A stretch of DNA of 64,000 nucleotides from Vagococcus allomyrinae. GTDB taxonomy: Bacteria; Bacillota; Bacilli; Lactobacillales; Vagococcaceae. The translations under genes were made by a program, and so were the position numbers. The notes beneath the pieces are model-generated. The model worked only from the letters and a program-made list of their open reading frames with translations, was not told the origin of the DNA and ran no database searches. The stretch spans positions 62,001 through 126,000 of the forward strand of contig NZ_JAEEGA010000014.1 of the NCBI RefSeq assembly GCF_017829975.1. The letters run 5' to 3'. Each line of letters opens with the position of its first letter. Position 1 is the first letter of the stretch. Shown in pieces: positions 26,394 through 35,164 of the stretch.

Positions 26394-27248
26394 TTAAGCG
26401 GTATACTGTCTTAAGTTAGCCAGTGAAATGCGTAATCCCTCCATATTTTTTTCGATTCCTTCAAATTCGATGGCAATTGGCCCGTCATAGCCTGCCAGTT
26501 TAAGAATTCGCAAGCATTGTGCGACGGCGACGTTACCATGACCGATGATCGCGCCGCGCAAAAAGTTGCCACCGCGAGTTTGAAAGAAACCTTCGCCTGG
26601 ATGAGAGTCATTGCCTGACTTGATGTGAAAATCCTTGGCATGGGCATAGCCAGCGTAAGGAGCGAGGCGGCTAACAGCCAATGTTGGGTCTTCATCTACA
26701 CATAAAAAGTTTCCCATATCCACGAGCAGTTTAAAATTGGGGTGATTAACTGCCGTGTACAAGCTTTCAAGGCGAGTGCTATCTTGGGAGAACAAGCCGT
26801 GGTTTTCAACCATGGTGGTAATGCCTTTGGTTGCGGCGTATTCCGTGATAGCAAGACAGCCTTTAACAATCGTTGGCAAAACTTGGGCAAATGAGTCGCC
26901 AGGTCGACCGTTAGTGGCGTCATGGCGCACACTTTTAGCGCCGAGGACTTCAGCAATGTCGATCATCTGCTTAATACGGGCGACCTCACGCTCGAAATCA
27001 TGGTCAGAGCCATTTAAAAAATCCGCGCCAAAGGTAAAGTTAGTAATAGGGAAAGCCAAGCGATCCAATTCATTTCGTAAAGACTGGGCATAGTCAAGAT
27101 CAGATTGGGCATTGTCGTGGATCAAGTCAACGATTTCAATCCCATCAAAGCCAAGATCTTTTGCTAAGGCAATACTTTCGATTTGGGAGATCTCACCAGC
27201 TGAGATTAACTGGTTAAAACTATAGGTGCTTGCTGCAATAATTGTCAT
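26394..27248 (-). CDS. sugar phosphate isomerase/epimerase-like TIM barrel (AP-endonuclease 2 fold)
   Basis: The 284-residue xylose-isomerase-like TIM barrel has its divalent-metal ligands visible: Glu in MVENHG, Asp in LLVDMGN, His in HAKDFH and Glu near the C-terminus in AIEFEG. Such proteins isomerise, epimerise or dehydrate sugars and keto-sugars (IolE/IolI, YcjR-like). It is the last gene of a minus-strand operon: AraC regulator, TIM barrel, Gfo/Idh, TIM barrel. The ATG has GGAGG upstream. The exact substrate is not evident. Confidence 0.82.
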   Translation of the reverse strand: MTIIAASTYSFNQLISAGEISQIESIALAKDLGFDGIEIVDLIHDNAQSDLDYAQSLRNELDRLAFPITNFTFGADFLNGSDHDFEREVARIKQMIDIAEVLGAKSVRHDATNGRPGDSFAQVLPTIVKGCLAITEYAATKGITTMVENHGLFSQDSTRLESLYTAVNHPNFKLLVDMGNFLCVDEDPTLAVSRLAPYAGYAHAKDFHIKSGNDSHPGEGFFQTRGGNFLRGAIIGHGNVAVAQCLRILKLAGYDGPIAIEFEGIEKNMEGLRISLANLRQYTA

Positions 27249-27283
27249 GTGATCCTTACCTCCTGATTAAGTGAGTTGCTTGA

Positions 27284-28345
27284 TTAAATCATAACTTCGT
27301 GGCCGGTTTCGGCTGATTGGTAAATGGCGTCTAAAATGCGCATAATGGTCACACCGTCGGCGGCAGGCGTTAAGCATTCTGTGTTGTTTAAGACACAATC
27401 GACAAAGTGAGCGACTTCATTATAAAAGAGACCGTTCATGTCTAAAGCGGTCGGTGTTTTCAGCTGGATATCGGTCATATAGCCATTGATATCCGTGTAA
27501 AGTTCCAATTGTGGGGCTAAACTGGCACCACCTTTTGTGCCGAACAGTTCAATTTTGCCTTGGTCTTCTTTAAGATTTAGGCTAAAACTGGCTTCAATTG
27601 ACACAACAGAACCGTCAGCGAAACGAATCATGGCGCTAGCCAAATCTTCCACATCACAGATGTCTTTTTCATCAGTGGTGGATGACGAATAGGCCACTGT
27701 GTCTTTACTATCAGGACGGTTAAATAGCTTTTGGAAAGTAGCCCCATAGACCGAAATAGGTTTTGGTTGTCCCATTAAGTAATTTAAAAGGTCAATCACA
27801 TGAACGCCAAGATCGATTAGCGGCCCTCCGCCAGATCGTGATTTATCACCAAACCAGCCGCCAGGATTCCCATTACGGCGTAAATAAGTGGCTTTGCCAT
27901 AATAAATCTCACCGAAAAAGTCTTTATCGCGAAAATCAGTGACAATTTGGGCGTCGTTGCCAAAGCGGCGAACAAAGCCAATCATCAATAGTTTGCCGTT
28001 CTTTTTGGCTGCGGCTTCCATGGCAAGCGCATCAGCGACTGATGTGGCCATTGGTTTTTCACAGAGCACGTGTTTCCCAGCATTTAATGCCGCAATGGCG
28101 CATTCTGCATGAGCTGCATTCCAAGTGCAGACACTGACTGCGTCAATGTCTGCATTGGCTAAGAGCGCTTCTTTTGAAGAATAGGTCTCAGAGATGCCAT
28201 ACCTGTCTGCCATGTGATTAAGTTGGCTGGGGTTGATGTCGCAAAAGGCTACCAGTTCGACGTTGTCCATTTTTTGATACGCTTGAATGTGTTCGTGGGC
28301 AATTGACCCAGTGCCGATCATGCCGATTTTTAAAGTAGTTGTCAT
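27284..28345 (-). CDS. Gfo/Idh/MocA family oxidoreductase
   Basis: The 353-residue NAD(P)-dependent dehydrogenase has an N-terminal Rossmann fold (KIGMIGTGSIAHEHI), the conserved CEKPMAT (~95), and the C-terminal alpha/beta substrate domain with GGPLIDLGVHVIDLL. The family oxidises a sugar hydroxyl, often C2 or C3. It lies between two TIM-barrel genes in a minus-strand operon, so it probably makes a keto-sugar that the barrels process. It overlaps in function with the two paralogues on the other side of the repeat array. Confidence 0.87.
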   Translation of the reverse strand: MTTTLKIGMIGTGSIAHEHIQAYQKMDNVELVAFCDINPSQLNHMADRYGISETYSSKEALLANADIDAVSVCTWNAAHAECAIAALNAGKHVLCEKPMATSVADALAMEAAAKKNGKLLMIGFVRRFGNDAQIVTDFRDKDFFGEIYYGKATYLRRNGNPGGWFGDKSRSGGGPLIDLGVHVIDLLNYLMGQPKPISVYGATFQKLFNRPDSKDTVAYSSSTTDEKDICDVEDLASAMIRFADGSVVSIEASFSLNLKEDQGKIELFGTKGGASLAPQLELYTDINGYMTDIQLKTPTALDMNGLFYNEVAHFVDCVLNNTECLTPAADGVTIMRILDAIYQSAETGHEVMI

Positions 28346-28360
28346 TGTGATGTTCCTCTC

Positions 28361-29209
28361 CTATTGATTCGTTTGTTGTTTCAAGAAGGTGACAGCTTCA
28401 GCAATGTCTTTTTCAGGTTGCTCGCCAACTTCTCTTTCAATGGTTAAATAACCTGTGTAGCCAATGTCGGTTAAAGCTTTTAGGTAATTAGGGAAATCAA
28501 CGTCCCCTTTCCCTAGAGGTAGCTCGATAAAGGCTTGGCCACTTTGGATTTCATCTTCAACAGTGCCGCTCATGCCATAAAGAACTTCAGGGTCACGGTC
28601 AAGTAACTTTCGACCATCTTTCGCGTGGGTGTGAACAATATAGTCTTTAAGTGTGTGGACAGCTTTTACCGGGTCATCGCCAGTCACCATCACAAAATTA
28701 GCGGGATCAAGGTTGACCGCTACCCCTCGGCCAGGCAATGGCTCAAGAAATTGTTTTAAGGTAGTGGCAATTTCAGGACCTGTTTCGATCGCAAAATGAG
28801 CGTCAAGACTGTTGGCGTATTCTGCCAGCTGAAAGCAAGCTTCTTGCATTAATTTAAAGCGATCGTGGGTTGGGTCCGCGGGAATCACCCCGATGTGAGT
28901 GGTAACAATGTTGGTGCCAAGTTCTTTCGCCAAATCCAAGACTTGTTTGGCCTCAGTGATGATGGCCGGGTATTTGCTTTTGTCATGGAGCATTAAATCT
29001 GCGACTAATCCGGAAATTTCCAGACCAGACTCGCGAACTTGGGATAAAAATAAAGCTGTTTTCTGGTTAGTTAAGTTCCGGGCCGTCAGTTGACCATTTA
29101 AGGCGTGAACTTGAATGCCTTGAGCGCCAACTTCTACAGCTCTTTTTAAAGCGATTTCATAGTCAGTTCTAAAAGATTCCAACATGACGCCAATCGGAAA
29201 TTTATACAT
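28361..29209 (-). CDS. sugar phosphate isomerase/epimerase-like TIM barrel
   Basis: The 282-residue TIM barrel of the AP-endonuclease 2 fold has metal-site residues in AIETGPE, NLDPANF, HTHAKD and TIEREVG, all present, so it is likely active. AGGAGG lies 7 bp before the ATG. It is only distantly similar to the other barrels in the island, which suggests division of labour, not a recent duplication. First enzyme gene after the AraC regulator. Confidence 0.82.
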   Translation of the reverse strand: MYKFPIGVMLESFRTDYEIALKRAVEVGAQGIQVHALNGQLTARNLTNQKTALFLSQVRESGLEISGLVADLMLHDKSKYPAIITEAKQVLDLAKELGTNIVTTHIGVIPADPTHDRFKLMQEACFQLAEYANSLDAHFAIETGPEIATTLKQFLEPLPGRGVAVNLDPANFVMVTGDDPVKAVHTLKDYIVHTHAKDGRKLLDRDPEVLYGMSGTVEDEIQSGQAFIELPLGKGDVDFPNYLKALTDIGYTGYLTIEREVGEQPEKDIAEAVTFLKQQTNQ

Positions 29210-29323
29210 GTCATATCCTCCTAAATTTTGTTGATAGTTGATGCTACTAGTGTAGCCTTTTTTTTAGCAGTAAATAAGATGGAAACTTGCTCTCTGATAG
29301 GACGATCTTGCTATGTTAACAAA

Positions 29324-29355
29324 AAAACACAAACCACTTAAGGGGTTTGTGTTTT
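29324..29355 (-). terminator. terminator of the AraC-1 gene
   Basis: 12-bp stem AAAACACAAACC / GGTTTGTGTTTT overlapping the AraC stop, followed by a T-run on the minus strand. It would separate the regulator from the enzyme genes, so these probably have their own promoter at 29210-29320. Confidence 0.85.
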
Positions 29356-30162
29356 GCTAATTTCAACAGAAGGGAGGTAGCCGAAGTGTTTACGATAAAT
29401 TTTAGCAAAGTAGGAAGGATCGTTAAAGCCACAAGCCAGTCCGCAGTCTGCAATGACAGCTCCCTTTTTTTGTAGTAAGATTTGAGCGCGAGTGCAACGG
29501 AAGTGATTGATAAATTCATTGACAGTCAATTCAGTGACTTCTTTGAAAATACGACAAAAATGAAATTTGCTGACGCCGATCGTCAGGCAGATATCGTCAA
29601 TGGCAATCGTCTTTTGATAGTGATGGCTGATGTAATCAATGCCTAGTTTGGTCAATTCCACTTTGGCATTACTAGGTGCTCGCTGGGAAATTGGCAAAGG
29701 CGAGTAGTTTAATTCGCGAAACAACAGGGACATCATTTCAAGACACATCCCTTGTAACATCGTTTTATAGCAAGGGCGTTGCTGATCGAATTCAGCCATC
29801 ATGCTTAAATAGAGGGTCAGAATATCCGGTTGATTGATTTTCGTTTGAAAATTGACTAATGTATAATCTAATTGGTGCTGGCTAATAAATGATTCCTCAA
29901 TTATTAAGCAGCGATAACGACTGGTTGGGGTAATTGTTCTAAATGTGTGGAGACAGTTGGAATTAATCAACATGATATCTCCAGCTAAAGCCGAGTGGTC
30001 TTGACCATCTATTGAAATGATCATTTCGCCTTCTTGAATATAAAGCAATTCAATATTTGTATGCCAATGGGGAAGGACTTCACTGTCGATCAAACATTTG
30101 TGTAGCAGCAACGGCAATTCGGGATCAGGGCAAAGGTCAGTTTCATAAAAAGCAGTTTCCAT
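29338..30162 (-). CDS. AraC-family transcriptional regulator (1)
   Basis: The 274-residue protein has an N-terminal cupin sensor (~30-110; LPHWHTNIELLYIQEGEM) and a C-terminal double helix-turn-helix (~175-270; IDDICLTIGVSKFHFCRIFK, GFNDPSYFAKIYRKHFG). It is divergent across 2.2 kb from a second AraC gene and likely activates the downstream TIM/Gfo-Idh operon in response to a sugar. The ATG follows AAAGGA. Confidence 0.9.
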   Translation of the reverse strand: METAFYETDLCPDPELPLLLHKCLIDSEVLPHWHTNIELLYIQEGEMIISIDGQDHSALAGDIMLINSNCLHTFRTITPTSRYRCLIIEESFISQHQLDYTLVNFQTKINQPDILTLYLSMMAEFDQQRPCYKTMLQGMCLEMMSLLFRELNYSPLPISQRAPSNAKVELTKLGIDYISHHYQKTIAIDDICLTIGVSKFHFCRIFKEVTELTVNEFINHFRCTRAQILLQKKGAVIADCGLACGFNDPSYFAKIYRKHFGYLPSVEISKTQTP

Positions 30163-30853
30163 ATTTCAGTTCCTTTCAGTCATTTGTGTCTCAATCATAT
30201 AGGCTAAGTATACAGGAATATCCTTAAAAAATAAGGAGGATAAGTCAAATATCTCAAATAGTTCTCTTGGGTATGGTGTGCAATTGAAGGGGCCGTGATC
30301 TATCAGTGTTTAGAGTGTGGCAAAAAGTTTCATGGTTCATTTCTCTGAGGTGAATGATGAGCTGGATGCACTTAATCGGTAATGAACAGGCGAAAAGTAG
30401 CGGAGTTTACCTGTTGATTAGCGTCTAAAAGAAGTCGACAATTGAGTATCAAAAGCCTGACTTCTTAGCTAATGGCTGGGAATAGTCAGACGCGTGTTGC
30501 GTTATTTTGAAAAAGGTATTGACTTTTATCTGAAAATGTGATATGTTCGAAGTGTGGAACATAAAAGATTTCTGCTTAGTATCTATCATATTTAACTGAT
30601 CAAATATGTGGTTCGGGGGATTCGTGGGCTCTGCCAAAAAGAGTCGTGGTTTTACCTTCAGCTAGCTGAAAGTCGAAGGGCAGAAAACGTCGCTGTGTTG
30701 TCTGCTAGTTCAATTGGCAAGACTAAATCACTGAAAAGCGAAGGCGATTGGAGCTTTGCCTCTCTTTCTAAAATGATTAATCCGAGAGTTAAAGGGTTTG
30801 GTATTAACTAGTGGAAAAGTCCAATAAATAAGTGATAAAATAACCAGCTATAA
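30163..30853. other. gene-poor region upstream of repeat array
   Basis: 691 bp between AraC-1 and the array. It holds one good plus-strand promoter (30519-30547) and a 67-codon plus frame at 30608-30811 that starts with GTG without a ribosome binding site and resembles no family I recognise. I see no other coding sequence. The region may be decayed coding DNA or a leader of the array transcript. Confidence 0.5.
30519..30547 (+). promoter_or_regulatory. promoter reading into the repeat array
   Basis: -35 TTGACT (30519-30524), 17-bp spacer, extended -10 TGATATGTT with TATGTT at 30542-30547. No gene with a ribosome binding site follows before the array; the next terminator is at 32110. Confidence 0.6.
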
Positions 30854-32070
30854 CTAGCAAATTGGTGAATGGTGACGGCGTCACTCATTTGGTTGTCTGT
30901 CAGTTTAACAGATATAATCTGTTGGTCTAGTTAGTTTCTATCGATTTACACTTGTTATTTAATGAGTGATGGCATCACTCATCGGTTGAGGAATTACTTT
31001 TTTTAGCATAACAGTTGATGAAAAAAGCGAAATAAAAGATAGAGAGCCAATCAGAGGTAGCTTTGATAAATAACGAATCAAGACTAGCAAATTGGCGAAC
31101 AGGTGACGACGTCACTCATTTGGTTGATTGTCACTTTAACAGATGCAATCTATTAGGATAACTGATTTATATCTATTTACACTTGTTATTTAATGAGTGG
31201 TGGCATCACTCATCGGTTGAGGAATTACTTTTTTTAGCAGAACAGTTGATGAAAAAAGCGAAGCAAAAGATAGAGAGCCGATCAGAGGTAGCTTTGCTAA
31301 ATAACGAATCAAAACTAGCAAATTGGTGAATGGTGACGGCGTCACTCATTTGGTTGTCTGTCAGTTTAACAGATATAATCTGTTGGTCTAGTCAGTTTCT
31401 ATCGATTTACGCTTGTTATTTAATGAGTGATGGCATCACTCATCGGTTGAGGAATTACTTTTTTTAGCAGAACAGTTGATGGAAAAAGCGAAGCAAAAGG
31501 TGGAGAGCCGATCAGAGGTAGCTTTGCTAAATAACGAATCAAGACTAGCAAATTGGCGAACAGGTGACGGCGTCACTCATTTGGTTGTTTGTCACTTTAA
31601 CAGATGTAATCTGCTAGAATAACTGATTTATATCTATTTACACTTGTTATTTAATGAGTGGTGGCATCACTCATCGGTTGAGGAATTACTTTTTTTAGCA
31701 GAACAGTTGATGAAAAAAGCGAAGCAAAAGGTTGAGAGCCGATCAGAGGTAGCTTTGATAAATAACGAATCAAAACTAGCAAATTGGCGAATAGGTGACG
31801 GCGTCACTCATTTGGTTGTCTGTCAGTTTAACAGATGGAATCTATTGGTTTAGTTAGTTTATATCTATTTACACTTGTTATTTAATGAGTGATGGCATCA
31901 CTCATCGGTTGAGGAATTACTTTTTTTAGCATAACAGTTGATGGAAAAAGCGAAGCGAAAGGTAGAGGGCCGATCAGAGGTAGCTTTGATAAATAACGAA
32001 TCAAAACTAGTAAATTGGCGAATGGGTGACGGCGTCACTCGTCAGTTGAGGAATTGTTTTTTAGGATAAG
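30854..32070. repeat. tandem array of 230/231-bp repeats: five complete copies plus a truncated sixth
   Basis: Unit starts, marked by CTAGCAAATTGG, are at 30854, 31084, 31315, 31545, 31776 and 32007 (spacing 230, 231, 230, 231, 231). Each unit contains GTGACGGCGTCAC, in units 1 and 3 the dyad AACAGATATAATCTGTT, and GAGTGATGGCATCACTC or its GTGGTGG variant 94 bp after the first palindrome. Units alternate between two subtypes, A-B-A-B, and the fifth is a hybrid. The sixth jumps from GTGACGGCGTCACTC straight to the GTTGAGGAATT part, an internal deletion of about 100 bp. Stops interrupt all frames in most units, so it is not coding. It lies between two divergent AraC genes. Confidence 0.92.
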
Positions 32071-32109
32071 GGCTCATAAAAATCTGGAACTAAATAAGTT
32101 TACGACTGA

Positions 32110-32142
32110 AACTGAGGCAGTTCGTGCCTGCAGTTTTTTTTT
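32110..32142 (+). terminator. terminator downstream of the repeat array
   Basis: AACTGAGGCA (32110-32119) pairs with TGCCTGCAGTT (32125-32135, one bulge) and is followed by nine T. No protein gene precedes it on this strand, so it probably ends a transcript of the array. Confidence 0.82.
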
Positions 32143-32351
32143 GATTAAAAGCCACAACTAATTTTTTTATTGTTCAAGTGCTACTTCCAATGATAAATTG
32201 AAAAAATTAATCATATAAGGTGGTTGTTTTCCAGAAAAGAACAGCAATTTTCACCATTTTCAGGTAAAATGTATGAGATGACGATTGTTAAATACATTGG
32301 TACTGAAAAAAATGCCTGTGGGTAAAGCAAATGTGTTAGGAGGTCATAAAG

Positions 32352-33230
32352 GTGAGTGTCAGTAAATATTTAGAAATACCTAAAATGGATAATCGTTTCC
32401 CCTTTCGGTGTTTTATTGATTACGGAAAAGGCTTAGTTTATCCTCATTGGCATAAAGAGATTGAAATTATTTATGTGATTAAGGGAACCATAAAAATAGG
32501 CGTTAATGATGAGTTAATCGCCGTGAATGAAGGGCAGATTTTTTTCTTTGATAGTGGGGCGACCCATTATTTTTTAGCCACGCCAGAAAGTGAGCGGCTG
32601 GTCTACCAATTTGACAGCAAGATGTTTAATGAAGGGATTGAGAGCATGGCGAATGGCGACAGTTTAAAAGATGTTTTCGCTAGCCGTGAAAACTGGAGTT
32701 TAAACTGGCCACGAGAGGTTGAAAAGGAGATGTGTCAGCATCTTCAATCCTTGTACGATGAAACATTGGCCGTTCAGCCAGGGTATGTCTTTGCTACGCA
32801 ACAACATCTATATGGAATATTAATGTTACTTTCAAGAAAAGTTCCTGAAAAATCACATTTGATGAAAAAAGCGTTAAACGATGACTCCATGAAAAATAAA
32901 GAGACACTTGAGCGAATGGATAAAGTTTTTGCTTTAATTGAAGCCAACTATAATCAAGGGATTACCTTAGAAGAAGTGGCCAAATATGTCGGTTTTAGTC
33001 CCCACTACTTCACCCGCTTCTTTAAGAAAAACACTGGTACGACCTTTGTTGGCTTCTTGACAGAATATCGGCTTAATATGGCAAAGTCGATTCTGGCAAC
33101 AGAGGAAATGCCGATGATCGAGGTGGCGGAGAAAGCAGGCTTTAACAGTGTAAAGACCTTTCATCATGTTTTTAAAGAGAATGTGGGCATGTCCCCATTA
33201 AAATATCAAAAGTCAATATTCGGGAATTAG
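32352..33230 (+). CDS. AraC-family transcriptional regulator (2)
   Basis: The 292-residue protein has an N-terminal cupin domain (YPHWHKEIEIIYVIKGTI, ~35-55) and a C-terminal double helix-turn-helix (~190-288; TLEEVAKYVGFSPHYFTRFF, AGFNSVKTFHHVFKENVG). The GTG at 32352 has AGGAGG 8 bp upstream. It heads the plus-strand keto-sugar operon and is clearly a different protein from AraC-1, although both have the same architecture. Confidence 0.92.
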   Translation: MSVSKYLEIPKMDNRFPFRCFIDYGKGLVYPHWHKEIEIIYVIKGTIKIGVNDELIAVNEGQIFFFDSGATHYFLATPESERLVYQFDSKMFNEGIESMANGDSLKDVFASRENWSLNWPREVEKEMCQHLQSLYDETLAVQPGYVFATQQHLYGILMLLSRKVPEKSHLMKKALNDDSMKNKETLERMDKVFALIEANYNQGITLEEVAKYVGFSPHYFTRFFKKNTGTTFVGFLTEYRLNMAKSILATEEMPMIEVAEKAGFNSVKTFHHVFKENVGMSPLKYQKSIFGN

Positions 33231-33318
33231 TCCGTAAATCTAAGGAAGAAATCCTTCACCTTATTTTGTATAGTAGTGGTATCAAACAAATACAAAAATG
33301 ATGTGGAGGATTTTTTTT

Positions 33319-34398
33319 ATGACATTAAAAGTAGGAATTATTGGATGTGGCGGTATCGCCAATGGCAAACATATGCCAGCTTTAAAACAAGTGAAGGAAG
33401 TTGAAATGGTGGCGTTCTGTGACATTATTGAAGAACGTGCTGATCAAGCTAAAGCAGAATTTGGGACGGCTGACGCGAAAGCGTATACGGATTATCAAGA
33501 ACTATTAAAAGATGAGTCAATTGATGTGATTCACGTTTGTACACCAAATATCTCTCACTCATTTATTTCAATTGATGCGATGGAAGCTAAAAAACACGTG
33601 ATGTGTGAAAAGCCAATGGCTAAAACCTCTGAAGAAGCTCGTGCCATGATCGAAGCCTCTAAACGGACTGGTATGAAATTAACGATTGGCTATCAAAATC
33701 GTTTCCGTACAGATTCGCAATACTTACATCAAGTCTGTGAAGCCAACGAATTAGGCGAAATTTACTTAGGAAAAGCCCACGCTATTCGTCGTCGTGCGGT
33801 GCCGACTTGGGGTGTTTTCTTAGATGAAGAAGCTCAAGGTGGCGGCCCACTAATCGACATCGGCACCCATGCTCTTGATTTAACCTTATGGATGATGGAT
33901 AACTACAAACCTAAATACGTTGTCGGCAATGCTTATCATAAATTATCTCAAACGAAAAATGCAGCTAATGCTTGGGGCCCTTGGGACCCTGAAAAATTCA
34001 CAGTGGAAGATTCAGCCTTTGGTTTTGTGACCATGGAAAATGGTGCGACGATCTTCTTGGAAGCGAGCTGGGCCTTAAATACCTTGGACGTATCTGAAGC
34101 GACGACGACCCTGTCTGGGACTAAAGGTGGGGCCGGCATGAAAGATGGGCTCCAAATTAACGGCGAAGACCGCGGGTTGTTATATGAGAAGAAAATTGAC
34201 ACTGAAGCAGCAGGAGTCGCCTTTTATGAAGGGGCAACTAACAGCCCAGAAGTTTTAGAAGCACAACAATGGATCAATGCGATTATCAATGACACAGATC
34301 CCGTTGTTTTACCAGAACAAGCATTAGTCGTAACAGAAATCCTAGAAGCGATGTACCAATCGTCTGAAACGGGCGAACCTGTTTTCCTAAATAAATAA
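33319..34398 (+). CDS. Gfo/Idh/MocA family oxidoreductase
   Basis: The 359-residue NAD(P)-dependent sugar dehydrogenase has the Rossmann motif GIIGCGGIANGKHMPAL, the catalytic-site CEKPMAKT (~100) and GGGPLIDIGTHALDLTLW in the substrate domain. I start at 33319, where GGAGG lies 9 bp upstream, not at the longer 33298. It is the first enzyme of an operon followed at 16 bp by a TIM barrel and a ThuA gene; such sets oxidise glycosides to 3-keto forms in characterised systems. The substrate is not determined here. Confidence 0.88.
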   Translation: MTLKVGIIGCGGIANGKHMPALKQVKEVEMVAFCDIIEERADQAKAEFGTADAKAYTDYQELLKDESIDVIHVCTPNISHSFISIDAMEAKKHVMCEKPMAKTSEEARAMIEASKRTGMKLTIGYQNRFRTDSQYLHQVCEANELGEIYLGKAHAIRRRAVPTWGVFLDEEAQGGGPLIDIGTHALDLTLWMMDNYKPKYVVGNAYHKLSQTKNAANAWGPWDPEKFTVEDSAFGFVTMENGATIFLEASWALNTLDVSEATTTLSGTKGGAGMKDGLQINGEDRGLLYEKKIDTEAAGVAFYEGATNSPEVLEAQQWINAIINDTDPVVLPEQALVVTEILEAMYQSSETGEPVFLNK

Positions 34399-34414
34399 GA
34401 CGAGGTGAGACGAA

Positions 34415-35164
34415 ATGGCGAAAATTAGTTTACAATTATGGAGTATTCAAGAAGAGTGTGCCAAAGATTTCTTAGGCACTTTAACCAAAGTCAAAGAGTT
34501 TGGCTATGATGGCGTTGAATTTGCCGGCTATTACGAGACAGAGGCCGCAGAGCTAAAAGCCCATCTTGATAAAATTGGTCTGGCAGTCTCAGGTTCCCAT
34601 GTACCGGCTGACAAATTAGTGAATGACTTAGAAAATACGATTGCCTATGAAAAAGCCTTAGGCAATCAAAATGTGATCATCCCTTGGGAACAAGGCGAAA
34701 CACTGGCTGATTGGCAAGCTCATTTTGCTAAATTTGCTGAGATTCAACAGCGTTTGCAAGAAGAGGGATTAACTCTGGGCTATCATAACCACGCCCATGA
34801 ATTTACCCAAGTGCCAGAGGTTAATGTGTTGGAAGCGATGGTGGCAGCTGTTCCTGGCATCAAATTAGAAGTCGATACCTACTGGGTTGAATTTGCTGGG
34901 GAAATTGCCATTAAATGGATGACCCGCAATCAAGCTGTTATTAAATGGTTACACATTAAAGAAATGCGCAAAGATGGCGACACAACCGAAAGTACAGAAA
35001 TTAGTACTGGCATTTTACCGATTAGAAGTTTTGTAGAGTTTGCTAAAGAGAACGAGATTGAGTGGCTAGTTGTGGAACAAGAAGCCTTCCAAGCTTACCC
35101 ACCGATTGAAAGTGCTGAAATCAATGTTCAAAACTTACGCAAAATCGTCGAAGAGGTATTTTAG
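34415..35164 (+). CDS. sugar phosphate isomerase/epimerase-like TIM barrel
   Basis: This is a compact 249-residue barrel. Metal-site residues are visible in [30 protein letters not shown] and VVEQEAF. GAGGTGA precedes the ATG. Its stop overlaps the ThuA start by one base (TAGTG), so the two are translationally coupled. Small barrels of this kind next to Gfo/Idh genes act on keto-sugars in related systems. The role here is inferred. Confidence 0.83.
   Translation: MAKISLQLWSIQEECAKDFLGTLTKVKEFGYDGVEFAGYYETEAAELKAHLDKIGLAVSGSHVPADKLVNDLENTIAYEKALGNQNVIIPWEQGETLADWQAHFAKFAEIQQRLQEEGLTLGYHNHAHEFTQVPEVNVLEAMVAAVPGIKLEVDTYWVEFAGEIAIKWMTRNQAVIKWLHIKEMRKDGDTTESTEISTGILPIRSFVEFAKENEIEWLVVEQEAFQAYPPIESAEINVQNLRKIVEEVF

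Noticed and set aside
26394-29209. classical myo-inositol (iol) operon
   Set aside because: Only dehydrogenase and isomerase-like families are present; iolA, iolC, iolD and iolB homologues are absent.
31644-31853. 69-codon frame inside the repeat array as a gene
   Set aside because: The same stretch is interrupted by stops in the other units (GAGTGATGG gives TGA; TTGGTGAAT gives TGA), and there is no ribosome binding site.
30854-32070. CRISPR array
   Set aside because: Repeat period is 230/231 bp with no short repeat/unique spacer alternation, and no cas genes are present.
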